DNA of 8,891 nt from an uncultured Rhodospirillaceae bacterium (GCA_937916005.1 CALGIA010000020.1:1-8891), one strand, 5' to 3'. Positions 1 through 6,584 are shown, counted from the stretch's first letter. Notes: generated by a model not told the origin, from the letters alone. Program-made: numbers and translations.

Positions 1-1418
1 GGGCCTATTCGATCTATCCCTTCACTAACTGCCTGGAAGCCGCCATGGCGGGCGGCAATCTGCCGGGCCCCTATGATATTCCGGCCTACCGGGCGCGCAC
101 GTTTACAATGGTCTCCAACAAGCCGCCGCTGGTGCCCTATCGCGGCGTGGCGCGGGCCGGCGTGTGTTTCGCGACCGACATGACCATCGATGCGGTGGCG
201 CGCGAGCTGGGGCTGGAACCCCACGAGGTGCGCATCCGCAACATGGTCAAGCCCGAGCAGATGCCCTACACCAACGTGGCCAACAAATGTTTCGATTCCG
301 GTGATTACCCGGAAGCCGTGCGCCGCGCCGCCAAAATGATCGATGTGGATGCCGTGCGCGCGCGGCAAAAGGCGGGCGAGCCGGACGGCAGGATGATCGG
401 GCTCGGCTTCGGCAGCTATACGGAACAAAGCGCCCACGGCACGTCCGTATTCGCCAGCTGGGGCGTTCAGATGACGCCGGGTTTCGAGCAGGCAGGCGTG
501 AAGCTGACCCCGGATGGCGGGCTTGAAATCCGCATCGGCGTTCAGTCCCACGGCCAGGGAATGGAAACCACCTTCGCCCAGGTCGCCAATACGGTGCTGG
601 GGATCGACCCGGCGAAGATGACGGTGATCCACGGCGACACGGGCCAGACGCCCTATTCGACCGGCACCTACGCCTCGCGCTCCATGGTGATGGCGGGCGG
701 CGCGACATCGCGCGCCTGCAAGGTGCTGGCCGGGCGCATGGCCAAGATCGGCGCGCATCTGCTGCAATGCAGTGAGGCCGACGTGGAAATTCGCGACGGC
801 AAGGTGGTCGGCCCGGGCGGCGAGGTGCCCATGTCGGAAATCGGACGGGTCTGGTATCTGAACCCGGAAGAACTGCCGGAAGATGTGGACATGGGCGGCG
901 TGGAAGCGGTCGAGGGATATCGCCCGGACCCGGATCATGGCACGTTTTCCTATTCGACCCACGCTGCGGTGATCGCGCTGGACCCGGAGCTGGGGACGGT
1001 CGAGGTGCTGGATTACGTGGTGGTCGAGGATTGCGGCACCATGGTCAACCCCATGGTGGTGTCGGGCCAGGTTTTCGGCGGCGCGGCCCAGGGCATTGGA
1101 ACGGCGCTGTATGAGGAATCGCCCTATGACGACAAGGGCCAGCCACTGGCGTCCACATTCGCCGACTACATGATGCCGGGACCCACCGAAATCCCGAGCT
1201 TTCGGATTGAACATATGATCACGCCGTCGCCCCATACGGAACACGGCATCAAGGGGGTGGGCGAGGGCGGCGCCATCCCGGCGGCGGCGTTGATCGGCAA
1301 TGCGATCAACGATGCGCTGCGCGCAACGGGCGCGGAAATTAACCAAACGCCAATCACGCCGCGCCGCATCATGGCGGCGATCGCGGCGGCCGGAAACAGC
1401 AAGGAGGCCGCGGAATGA
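1..1418 (+). CDS. Molybdenum hydroxylase large subunit (CoxL/XdhB-like, molybdopterin-binding), 5'-truncated
   Basis: The reading frame is open from base 3, so the ATG at 45 is internal and the gene begins outside the window. About 471 residues are visible. The family is usually about 750-800 residues, so the N-terminal domain and part of the cofactor domain are missing. The visible part is the molybdopterin-cytosine-dinucleotide-binding catalytic domain. It shows the active-site loop PYRGVAR (bases 135-155), the cofactor motif QSHGQGMETTFAQV (near 543-584), GTYASRS (near 664-684) and the C-terminal KGVGEGG, whose Glu (1263-1265) matches the catalytic base of xanthine oxidase-type enzymes. 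The family hydroxylates or oxidises carbon centres using Mo, passing electrons to Fe-S and FAD subunits, which are encoded directly downstream. True (form I) CO dehydrogenase has AYRCSFR with a catalytic Cys. This loop lacks that Cys and is closer to form II-like proteins, so the substrate cannot be assigned. The stop overlaps the next start as ATGA. Confidence 0.93.
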   Translation, partial: AYSIYPFTNCLEAAMAGGNLPGPYDIPAYRARTFTMVSNKPPLVPYRGVARAGVCFATDMTIDAVARELGLEPHEVRIRNMVKPEQMPYTNVANKCFDSGDYPEAVRRAAKMIDVDAVRARQKAGEPDGRMIGLGFGSYTEQSAHGTSVFASWGVQMTPGFEQAGVKLTPDGGLEIRIGVQSHGQGMETTFAQVANTVLGIDPAKMTVIHGDTGQTPYSTGTYASRSMVMAGGATSRACKVLAGRMAKIGAHLLQCSEADVEIRDGKVVGPGGEVPMSEIGRVWYLNPEELPEDVDMGGVEAVEGYRPDPDHGTFSYSTHAAVIALDPELGTVEVLDYVVVEDCGTMVNPMVVSGQVFGGAAQGIGTALYEESPYDDKGQPLASTFADYMMPGPTEIPSFRIEHMITPSPHTEHGIKGVGEGGAIPAAALIGNAINDALRATGAEINQTPITPRRIMAAIAAAGNSKEAAE

Positions 1419-2248
1419 AGCCTGCGAAATTTGATCTCGAAAAATCCACCGACCTGGGTGAGGCCATCAGCGCGCTGGGACAGGCCGACGGCTTTGCAAA
1501 GATCGTCGCAGGCGGGCAATCGCTGGTCCCCATGATGAACCTTCGGCTCGCCCAACCTGATTCCCTGGTCGACATCCGCGCGCTGCATGATCTGAAACGG
1601 ATCTCGCTGGACAACGGACAGCTCTATGTGGGCGCGCTGACGACCCATGCGATGATCGAGGACGGTTTAGTCCCCGATGCGACCCAGGGCATGATGCAGC
1701 GCGTCGCCCGCCAGATCGCCTATCGCGCGGTGCGCAACCGGGGCACCATCGGCGGCAGCGTCGCCCATGCCGACCCGGCCGCCGACTGGCCGACCGCCCT
1801 GCTGGCGCTGGGCGCGGTCGCCGTGATCCAGGGCGCCAACGCCGAGCGCACCATGCCGCTGGGCGATTTCCAGATCGGCGCGTTCACAGTCGCGCTGGAG
1901 CCGGATGAAGTCATCCTGGGGTTCAGCATTCCGGAACTTTCCGCCGACGCGCGCTGGGGCTATTACAAGGTCTGCCGCAAACCGGGTGAGTTCGCCGATT
2001 CCATCGGCGCACTGGTGATCGATCCGGCGCGGAGCTTTGCCCGTCTGGTGCTGGGCGCGACCGACGGCGCGCCGTTGCTGCTGCCGCCGTCGGCGGCGGA
2101 TAAAATCGCGTCATCGGGCGCGGACGGCTTTGACATCGCCGCCGCCCGAGCCGTCATCGCCGAGGCCGGCGCGACATTTGAAGAATATGAAACCCAGATA
2201 CACGGCGCCGCGCTGAGCCGCGCGGTCCAGGGAGCGTTCGCGGCATGA
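1415..2248 (+). CDS. Molybdenum hydroxylase FAD-binding (medium, CoxM-like) subunit
   Basis: A 277-residue protein of normal length for the FAD-binding medium subunit of CO dehydrogenase/xanthine dehydrogenase-type enzymes. It carries electrons from the [2Fe-2S] subunit to an external acceptor. The two FAD pyrophosphate-binding loops of the vanillyl-alcohol-oxidase-type fold are present: AGGQSLVP at residues 32-39 and TIGGSVAHADPAADWP at 111-126. The FAD domain covers about residues 1-175 and the CO_deh_flav_C domain the remainder. The start is well fixed: AAGGAGG at 1401-1407 lies 7 nt before the ATG, and the ATG overlaps the upstream TGA as ATGA, which indicates translational coupling. The stop overlaps the following gene in the same way. 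Subunit identity is secure; the substrate of the holoenzyme is not known. Confidence 0.95.
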   Translation: MKPAKFDLEKSTDLGEAISALGQADGFAKIVAGGQSLVPMMNLRLAQPDSLVDIRALHDLKRISLDNGQLYVGALTTHAMIEDGLVPDATQGMMQRVARQIAYRAVRNRGTIGGSVAHADPAADWPTALLALGAVAVIQGANAERTMPLGDFQIGAFTVALEPDEVILGFSIPELSADARWGYYKVCRKPGEFADSIGALVIDPARSFARLVLGATDGAPLLLPPSAADKIASSGADGFDIAAARAVIAEAGATFEEYETQIHGAALSRAVQGAFAA

Positions 2249-2712
2249 CCCAGATAACAATAACAATAAATGGCGAACGCATTTCGGCCGAGGTGGAGCC
2301 GCGCACCAGCCTGGCAGATTTTCTGCGCGACGACCAACGCCTGACCGGCACCCATCTGGGATGCGAACACGGAGTCTGCGGCGCCTGCACGGTGATGGTG
2401 GACGGTGTGCCGCAACGGTCCTGCATCGCCTTCGCCGCGACCTGCGACGGATCGGAAATCCGCACCATCGAAGATTTCGACGACGACGACGTGATGGGTG
2501 ATCTGCGCGACGCCTTCACCGCCCATCACGGGCTGCAGTGCGGCTATTGCACGCCCGGCATGCTGGCCACCGCGCGGGATATCGTCACCCGCCTGCCCGA
2601 CGCCGACGAAAAACGCATCCGCCTCGAACTGTCGGGCAATCTATGCCGCTGCACGGGCTATGTGGGTATCGTCAACGCCATCAAGGCAGTGCTGGCAAAA
2701 CGGAAAGGTTAA
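2245..2712 (+). CDS. Molybdenum hydroxylase [2Fe-2S] (small, CoxS-like) subunit
   Basis: A 155-residue two-cluster ferredoxin-type subunit that relays electrons from the Mo centre to FAD. The N-terminal plant-type [2Fe-2S] domain has Cys40, Cys45, Cys48 and Cys60 (CEHGVCGAC, then C). The C-terminal four-helix domain holds the second [2Fe-2S] cluster with Cys99, Cys102, Cys134 and Cys136 (CGYC and CRC). All eight ligands are present and the length is typical. GGGAG at 2230-2234 lies 10 nt before the ATG, a longish spacing, but the ATGA overlap with the preceding gene supports coupled translation. This is the last gene of the operon. It converges on sdhB with only 43 bp between stop codons, and I see no maturation genes (XdhC or CoxD-F type) after it. 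Confidence 0.96.
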   Translation: MTQITITINGERISAEVEPRTSLADFLRDDQRLTGTHLGCEHGVCGACTVMVDGVPQRSCIAFAATCDGSEIRTIEDFDDDDVMGDLRDAFTAHHGLQCGYCTPGMLATARDIVTRLPDADEKRIRLELSGNLCRCTGYVGIVNAIKAVLAKRKG

Positions 2713-2742
2713 TTTTAGCGAAGTCTGCGCCGGCCCGCGAAC

Positions 2743-2769
2743 TTGAACGAAAAGCCTAGCGCCGTTCAA
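2743..2769. terminator. Weak inverted repeat at the convergent cox-like/sdhB junction
   Basis: TTGAACG at 2743-2749 is exactly repeated in inverse at 2763-2769 (CGTTCAA), a 7-bp stem with a 13-nt loop spanning the sdhB stop codon. It lies where two operons converge, so it could help end transcription from both sides. There is no GC-rich stem and no T-run next to it, so it is not a canonical intrinsic terminator. The match could be chance. Confidence 0.2.
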
Positions 2770-3535
2770 CCATCATTTTCTTGATTTCACCGATCGCCTT
2801 GCCTGGATTGAGGTGCTTGGGGCAGGTGTTGGTGCAGTTCATGATGGTGTGGCAGCGATACAGCCGGAACGGGTCTTCCAGAGCATCGAGCCGTTCGCCG
2901 GTGTGTTCGTCGCGGGAATCGGCCAGCCAGCGATAGGATTGCAGCAATGTCGCCGGACCGAGATAGCGGTCGCCGTTCCACCAATAGCTCGGGCAACTCG
3001 TCGAGCAGCAGAAGCACAGCACACATTCCCACAACCCGTCCAACTTCGCGCGTTCTTCGGGCGATTGCAGCCGTTCCTTGTCGGGCGGCGGCGCCGATTC
3101 AGATTTGAGCCAGGGCTGGGATGAGGTGTATTGGGCATAGGCATTGGTCAGATCGGGCACGAGATCCTTGATCACCGGCATGTGGGGCAACGGATTGATT
3201 TTCACATCGCCCTTCACCTCATCGATAAAGCTGGTGCAGGCCAGTGAGTTTGTGCCGTCGATATTCATGGCGCAGCTGCCGCAGACCCCTTCGCGGCACG
3301 ACCGGCGGAAGGTCAGCGTCGCATCGACCTCATCCTTGATCTTGATCAGCGCGTCCAGAACCATGGGGCCGCAATCATCGAGATCGACCTCATAGGTATC
3401 GGTGCGCGGGTTTTCCCCGGAATCCTGATCCCAGCGATACACATGGAACTTGCGGATATTCTTTCCGCCGGTCGCCGCCGCATGGGTCTTGCCCTTGCGA
3501 ACCTTGGAATTGGCGGGAAGTGTGAATTCAGCCAT
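2756..3535 (-). CDS. sdhB: Succinate dehydrogenase iron-sulfur subunit
   Basis: This 259-residue protein is the electron-transfer subunit of complex II, linking the flavoprotein SdhA to the quinone site at the cytoplasmic membrane. The N-terminal ferredoxin-like domain carries the [2Fe-2S] ligands Cys80, Cys85, Cys88 and Cys100. The C-terminal helical domain has CVLCFCCSTSCP, giving Cys171, Cys174 and Cys177 plus Cys238 for the [4Fe-4S] cluster. Cys181, Cys228 and Cys234 serve the [3Fe-4S] cluster. The Trp pair of the quinone pocket follows at 185-186. Spacing matches the well-studied E. coli protein. The start is supported by AAGGA (plus-strand bases 3542-3546) 6 nt upstream. It is the last gene of the sdhCDAB operon, separated from sdhA by 40 bp that contain a partial copy of the sdhA 3' end. 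The stop codon is TAG. Confidence 0.98.
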   Translation of the reverse strand: MAEFTLPANSKVRKGKTHAAATGGKNIRKFHVYRWDQDSGENPRTDTYEVDLDDCGPMVLDALIKIKDEVDATLTFRRSCREGVCGSCAMNIDGTNSLACTSFIDEVKGDVKINPLPHMPVIKDLVPDLTNAYAQYTSSQPWLKSESAPPPDKERLQSPEERAKLDGLWECVLCFCCSTSCPSYWWNGDRYLGPATLLQSYRWLADSRDEHTGERLDALEDPFRLYRCHTIMNCTNTCPKHLNPGKAIGEIKKMMVERR

Positions 3536-3546
3536 GAAGTGTCCTT

Positions 3547-3597
3547 CGTCTTAGCAAACCGGTTCCTGGAGCGTCTTAGTAAACCCGTTCCTTGGGC
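3547..3597 (-). repeat. Imperfect tandem duplication of the sdhA 3' end at the sdhA-sdhB junction
   Basis: Two copies of a 25-bp unit lie head to tail: 3547-3572 and 3572-3597. They match at 22 of 26 compared positions; both begin CGTCTTAG on the plus strand. The second copy is the coding end of sdhA (residues PKERVY and stop). The first copy forms most of the intergenic spacer and abuts the sdhB ribosome binding site. Because the unit is 25 bp, the two copies are not in the same reading frame. It is best read as a small tandem duplication that later diverged. Confidence 0.75.
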
Positions 3598-5369
3598 GGA
3601 ACCGCTTTGACGTCGTCGGTCAATGTATTGCCGTGAACCGGGCGGTAATCGATGCGGGTTTTACCGTTTTCGTCGATCCAGGCCAATGTGTGCTTCATCC
3701 AGGTTTCATCGTCACGGTCGGGGAAATCCTCGCGCGCGTGGCCGCCGCGGCTTTCCTCGCGGTTCAGCGCCCCGTCGAGACTGACCACCGCCTGGAGCAT
3801 CATGTTGTCCAGTTCCAGCGCTTCCATCAAATCGGAATTCCACACCATGGACCGGTCCGTCACGCCCATATCGTCCATCTTGGCCCACAGCGCGGTCATT
3901 TTTTTCTGACCTTCGGCCATCACGTCATGGGTGCGGAACACGGCGCAATGGGCCTGCATGGTGGTCTGCATTTCACCGCGCAGCGCCGCGACCGACGTGC
4001 CGCCCTTGGCGTGACGCCGGGAATCAAGCCGTGCGATGGAATTTTCGCCGGCGCCCTTGGGCAGTTCGGGCTGATTGGAATTCGGGTCGATCAATGCGAC
4101 ACAGCGATCAGCCGCGGCGCGGCCGAACACAACGATATCAAGCAGCGAGTTGGAGCCCAGCCGGTTGGCGCCATGCACCGAAACGCAGGCCGCCTCGCCG
4201 ATCGCCATCAGCCCCGGGATGACGGCGTCAGGATTCCCATCGCGCGGCAGAATCGCCTCGCCGTGAATATTGGTCGGCACGCCACCCATGTTGTAATGCA
4301 CCGTCGGCAACACCGGGATCGGCTCCTTGGTGACATCGACGCCGGCGAAAATCCGCGCGGTTTCGGCGATGCCCGGAAGCCGCTCATTGATGATCTCGGG
4401 CGACAGATGTTCGATATGCAGATGCACATAGTCCTTGTTGGGACCGACGCCGCGCCCTTCGTTCATTTCGATGGTCATGGACCGGCTGACCACATCGCGC
4501 GAGGCCAGATCCTTCGCATGGGGCGCATAGCGCTCCATGAATTTTTCGCCTTCCGAGTTGGTCAGATAGCCGCCTTCGCCGCGCACGCCTTCGGTAATCA
4601 GGCAACCCGCGCCATAGATGCCGGTCGGGTGGAACTGGATGAATTCCATGTCCTGCATGGGCAGGCCGGCGCGCAGCACCATGCCGTTGCCGTCGCCGGT
4701 CTGGGTATGGGCCCCGGTGCAGGAGAAATAGGCGCGGCCATAACCGCCGGTCGCCAGCACCACCATCCGCGCGCGGAACCGGTGCAGCGTCCCGTCATCG
4801 AGATTCCAGGCCATCACGCCACGGCAGACGCCTTCGTCATCCATGATAAGATCGATCGCAAAATACTCGACGAAGAATTCCGCCTCATGCTTCAGGGACT
4901 GCTGATAGAGCGTGTGCAAAATGGCATGGCCGGTACGATCCGCCGCCGCCGCCGTGCGCTGGGCCGGCGGGCCTTCGCCATATTCGGTGGTCATGCCGCC
5001 AAACGGACGCTGATAGATCTTGCCTTCTTCCGTGCGCGAGAACGGAACGCCGTAATGTTCCAGCTCGATCACCGCCGGCACCGCCTCGCGGCACATGAAT
5101 TCGATCGCATCCTGGTCGCCGAGCCAATCGGCGCCCTTGACGGTGTCGTAGAAATGCCAGCGCCAGTCATCCTCGCTCATATTGCCGAGCGCGGCGGAAA
5201 TGCCGCCCTGGGCGGCGACGGTATGACTTCGGGTCGGAAATACCTTGGTGATGCAGGCGGTCTTCAATCCCTTGACCGCCATGCCGAACGTCGCACGCAG
5301 CCCGGCGCCGCCGGCTCCGACCACAATGACATCATAGGTGTGGTCGACGATCTTATAGGCCTCGGTCAT
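3576..5369 (-). CDS. sdhA: Succinate dehydrogenase flavoprotein subunit
   Basis: A 597-residue catalytic subunit of complex II that oxidises succinate to fumarate. The N-terminal Rossmann motif is GAGGAGLRA (residues 18-26). SHTVAAQGG places the covalent 8-alpha-histidyl FAD on His49. Substrate-site residues line up with E. coli: His247 in FHPTG, Thr259 and Glu260 in TEGVRG, the proton-shuttle Arg291, His358 in HYNMGG and Arg403 in HGANRLGSNSLLD. Each is offset by a constant 4-5 residues. Length and motifs are those of a bacterial or mitochondrial-type SdhA rather than a fumarate reductase or aspartate oxidase. The ATG is 6 bp after the sdhD stop, with GGAGG (plus-strand 5380-5384) 10 nt upstream inside sdhD. 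The antisense strand is open for 715 codons because the gene almost never uses TTA, CTA or TCA. Confidence 0.98.
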   Translation of the reverse strand: MTEAYKIVDHTYDVIVVGAGGAGLRATFGMAVKGLKTACITKVFPTRSHTVAAQGGISAALGNMSEDDWRWHFYDTVKGADWLGDQDAIEFMCREAVPAVIELEHYGVPFSRTEEGKIYQRPFGGMTTEYGEGPPAQRTAAAADRTGHAILHTLYQQSLKHEAEFFVEYFAIDLIMDDEGVCRGVMAWNLDDGTLHRFRARMVVLATGGYGRAYFSCTGAHTQTGDGNGMVLRAGLPMQDMEFIQFHPTGIYGAGCLITEGVRGEGGYLTNSEGEKFMERYAPHAKDLASRDVVSRSMTIEMNEGRGVGPNKDYVHLHIEHLSPEIINERLPGIAETARIFAGVDVTKEPIPVLPTVHYNMGGVPTNIHGEAILPRDGNPDAVIPGLMAIGEAACVSVHGANRLGSNSLLDIVVFGRAAADRCVALIDPNSNQPELPKGAGENSIARLDSRRHAKGGTSVAALRGEMQTTMQAHCAVFRTHDVMAEGQKKMTALWAKMDDMGVTDRSMVWNSDLMEALELDNMMLQAVVSLDGALNREESRGGHAREDFPDRDDETWMKHTLAWIDENGKTRIDYRPVHGNTLTDDVKAVPPKERVY

Positions 5370-5375
5370 TGCAGG

Positions 5376-5756
5376 TCAGCCTCCGAAGGCGATCTTGAGG
5401 ATGGAAAAGACGCCCGATACGGCGAGCGCAACGGCGGCCAGCTTGACCGCGGTGATGCTCGCGATCTTGAGCCATTCTGTGTGGACGTAATCCTCGATCA
5501 CCACCTGGAGCCCGAGCTGGGCATGATGGAAACCGGCCGCAATCAACAGGATCATCAGGGTCGCCGACACCGGGCTGGAAAGCCACGCTTTTACCGCCGC
5601 GTGATCCATGCCGGCGCTTGCGACCAGGGAGGCGACGAGCCACAGCAGCAACGGTATCAGGGCCACCGCCGTTATGCGTTGCGCCCACCAATGGGCGACG
5701 CCGTCCTTTGCCGAACCAAGACCGCGGACGCGGCCCAAAGGCGTTCGCAAGCTCAT
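5376..5756 (-). CDS. sdhD: Succinate dehydrogenase hydrophobic membrane anchor subunit
   Basis: A 126-residue integral membrane protein that, with SdhC, anchors complex II and forms the heme b and ubiquinone site. Three transmembrane helices are visible at about residues 27-48, 65-87 and 98-119. His78 is separated by 11 residues from Asp89-Tyr90, as in E. coli SdhD, where the equivalent His is a heme ligand and the Tyr contacts quinone. I chose the ATG at 5756 because it overlaps the sdhC stop by one base (TGATG), a GGGGG run (5764-5768) lies 7 nt upstream, and the protein then has the family length. A longer open frame starting at 6026 would overlap sdhC heavily and is not credible. Confidence 0.95.
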   Translation of the reverse strand: MSLRTPLGRVRGLGSAKDGVAHWWAQRITAVALIPLLLWLVASLVASAGMDHAAVKAWLSSPVSATLMILLIAAGFHHAQLGLQVVIEDYVHTEWLKIASITAVKLAAVALAVSGVFSILKIAFGG

Positions 5757-6151
5757 CACAGCGCCCCCATGGAAGAATAGCCCCAGATCCAGGCGATCAA
5801 TGTCAGCGCGCCGGCGCCAAGCAGGACCATCACGCCGGACCGGTTGACGATCTCCATTTCGAACCCCTTGCCGGCGTCCCAGAACAAATGCCGGATGCCA
5901 TTGCACAAATGATAGAACAGCGCGAAGGTCCAGCCGAACAGTAACAGCCGCCCGAACCAGGATCCGTTGAATTCCTGAATTCTGGCGAAAGATTCGGGCC
6001 CCGTTGCCGCCGAAGACAGCCAGCACACCAGAAACAGTACGCCGACGGCGAGCCCAATTCCTGTCATCCGGTGACAGATCGACAGGAAGGAGGTGAGCTG
6101 GGGTTTATAAATCTGGAGGTGGGGAGATAGCGGACGGTTTGGAGCTGCCAT
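5756..6151 (-). CDS. sdhC: Succinate dehydrogenase cytochrome b556 subunit
   Basis: A 131-residue membrane subunit of complex II and first gene of the sdhCDAB operon. It opens with the typical RPLSPHLQIYKPQ segment. The motif SFLSICHRMTG follows, in which Ser24 and Arg28 correspond to quinone-site residues of E. coli SdhC. HLCNGIRHLFWD carries the heme b ligand His88. Transmembrane helices lie at about 26-46, 65-90 and 106-126. The start at 6151 is preferred over an upstream in-frame ATG at 6265: it gives the conserved N-terminus, has GAGG 8 nt upstream, and avoids 38 extra residues of non-family-like sequence (Lys/Arg/Cys-rich). The upstream region holds a candidate promoter and a leader hairpin. 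Confidence 0.96.
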   Translation of the reverse strand: MAAPNRPLSPHLQIYKPQLTSFLSICHRMTGIGLAVGVLFLVCWLSSAATGPESFARIQEFNGSWFGRLLLFGWTFALFYHLCNGIRHLFWDAGKGFEMEIVNRSGVMVLLGAGALTLIAWIWGYSSMGAL

Positions 6152-6159
6152 GTAGATCG

Positions 6160-6163
6160 CCTC
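6160..6163 (-). promoter_or_regulatory. sdhC ribosome binding site (decides the start)
   Basis: The minus strand reads GAGG 8 nt before the ATG at 6151. This supports that ATG over the longer in-frame start at 6265. Confidence 0.6.
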
Positions 6164-6177
6164 GACCCCTGAATTCG

Positions 6178-6215
6178 AAAAATCAACGCGCCGATCTGTG
6201 TTGCACATCCGGCGC
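6178..6215 (-). promoter_or_regulatory. Hairpin plus T-run in the sdhC leader (possible attenuator or imperfect terminator)
   Basis: On the minus strand, GCGCCG (6215-6210) pairs with CGGCGC (6193-6188), and inside it TGTG pairs with CACA around a CAA loop. This gives a 6-bp GC stem, a small internal loop and a 4-bp upper stem. Five nt after the stem comes TTTTT (6182-6178). The element lies between the candidate sdh promoter and the sdhC ribosome binding site. The spacing from stem to T-run is longer than in a textbook terminator, so it could be an attenuator, a leader structure or a leaky terminator for readthrough from the citE-like gene. The structure is visible; its function is inferred. 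Confidence 0.45.
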
Positions 6216-6227
6216 TTGCAGTGTTTT

Positions 6228-6256
6228 TGTTTAGACCTACGGCCGATGCAAGTCAA
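6228..6256 (-). promoter_or_regulatory. Candidate sigma70-type promoter for sdhCDAB
   Basis: The minus strand has TTGACT (6256-6251, five of six to the -35 consensus), a 17-bp spacer and TAAACA (6233-6228) as a weak -10. Transcription would start near 6221, giving a leader of about 70 nt to the sdhC ATG. The -10 is only a partial match, though alphaproteobacterial promoters are often relaxed there. This is a sequence-pattern call only. Confidence 0.4.
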
Positions 6257-6338
6257 TTGGGCCACCTGCCGGACACCGAATCAGTAAAAAATTATTGACC
6301 GAATTTGGATCGGCGGACTTTGTCCCTGTGTGCGGTGC

Positions 6339-6358
6339 TGTGGATAAAATGTGGATGA
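6339..6358 (+). promoter_or_regulatory. Pair of DnaA-box-like 9-mers, 11 bp apart
   Basis: TGTGGATAA at 6339-6347 is the exact reverse complement of the consensus DnaA box TTATCCACA. TGTGGATGA at 6350-6358 differs from it at one base. Their starts are 11 bp apart, so the two sites face the same side of the helix. They sit in the AT-rich part of the gap upstream of sdhC. DnaA binding is an inference from the consensus. Confidence 0.4.
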
Positions 6359-6556
6359 ATTGAGGAATACTGAAATTCCATGCACAAAAATCAATCCATA
6401 ATATTCCCTTATCGATTGTAACCCAATCCTGTTTCAGGCCATGCTTCCCCCACGCGAGAGCGCCGAAGATATCGACGCCGGCGGGTAATTTCCCTGCCTT
6501 TCGAGGCGGATATATCAAGCTGGCGGCGATGGCGCTCTTGCGTCCACTCTTTTTTA

Positions 6557-6584
6557 TTCAGATCAAATTGTTCAGGTCAAGTCG
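6557..6584. repeat. Imperfect 14-bp tandem repeat at the citE-like stop codon
   Basis: The units at 6557-6570 and 6571-6584 match at 11 of 14 positions (TTCAGATCAA versus TTCAGGTCAA at their starts). The second covers the last codons and stop of the citE-like gene; the first lies just downstream. It is short enough to be chance. Confidence 0.35.

Larger units (their letters stand above)
6152..6571. other. Intergenic region between the citE-like gene and sdhC, no convincing gene
   Basis: About 420 bp without a supportable gene. From roughly 6280 to 6420 it is markedly richer in A and T than the flanking genes. It contains, in minus-strand transcription order: a short tandem repeat at the citE-like stop, an AT-rich centre with two DnaA-box-like 9-mers, two copies of ACCGAAT 23 bp apart (6275-6281 and 6298-6304, plus-strand reading), the candidate sdh promoter, and the leader hairpin. 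A 93-codon minus-strand open frame (6237-6518) starts only with TTG, lacks a ribosome binding site and resembles no family I recognise, so I do not call it. Confidence 0.7.

Noticed and set aside
1..2712. Annotation of the operon as aerobic carbon monoxide dehydrogenase
   Set aside because: The large subunit lacks the AYRCSFR catalytic Cys loop, and no coxD-F-like maturation genes follow the S subunit in this window. Only subunit-level, CoxL/M/S-like family assignment is supported.
3633..5780. A 715-codon open frame on the plus strand, antisense to sdhA and sdhD
   Set aside because: It is in exact codon register with sdhA and sdhD, which are themselves in register because the gap between them is 6 bp. 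It stays open because TTA, CTA and TCA are almost unused in these GC-rich genes. The His/Arg/Gly-rich translation resembles no family, and sdhA is unmistakable.
5757..6026. A longer sdhD starting at 6026
   Set aside because: It would overlap sdhC by 271 bp in another frame. The ATG at 5756 overlapping the sdhC stop gives a standard 126-residue SdhD.
6152..6265. A longer sdhC with an ATG at 6265
   Set aside because: The extra 38 residues are Lys/Arg/Cys-rich and unlike SdhC N-termini. The ATG at 6151 has GAGG at good spacing and gives the family length, and the proposed promoter would lie inside the longer version.
6295..6300. TTGACC on the plus strand as a -35 box
   Set aside because: No acceptable -10 follows at 16-18 bp and no plus-strand gene lies downstream.
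6237..6518. A 93-codon minus-strand open frame upstream of sdhC
   Set aside because: Its only start is TTG with no ribosome binding site, it covers the AT-rich regulatory region and the proposed promoter, and the translation shows no recognisable domain.
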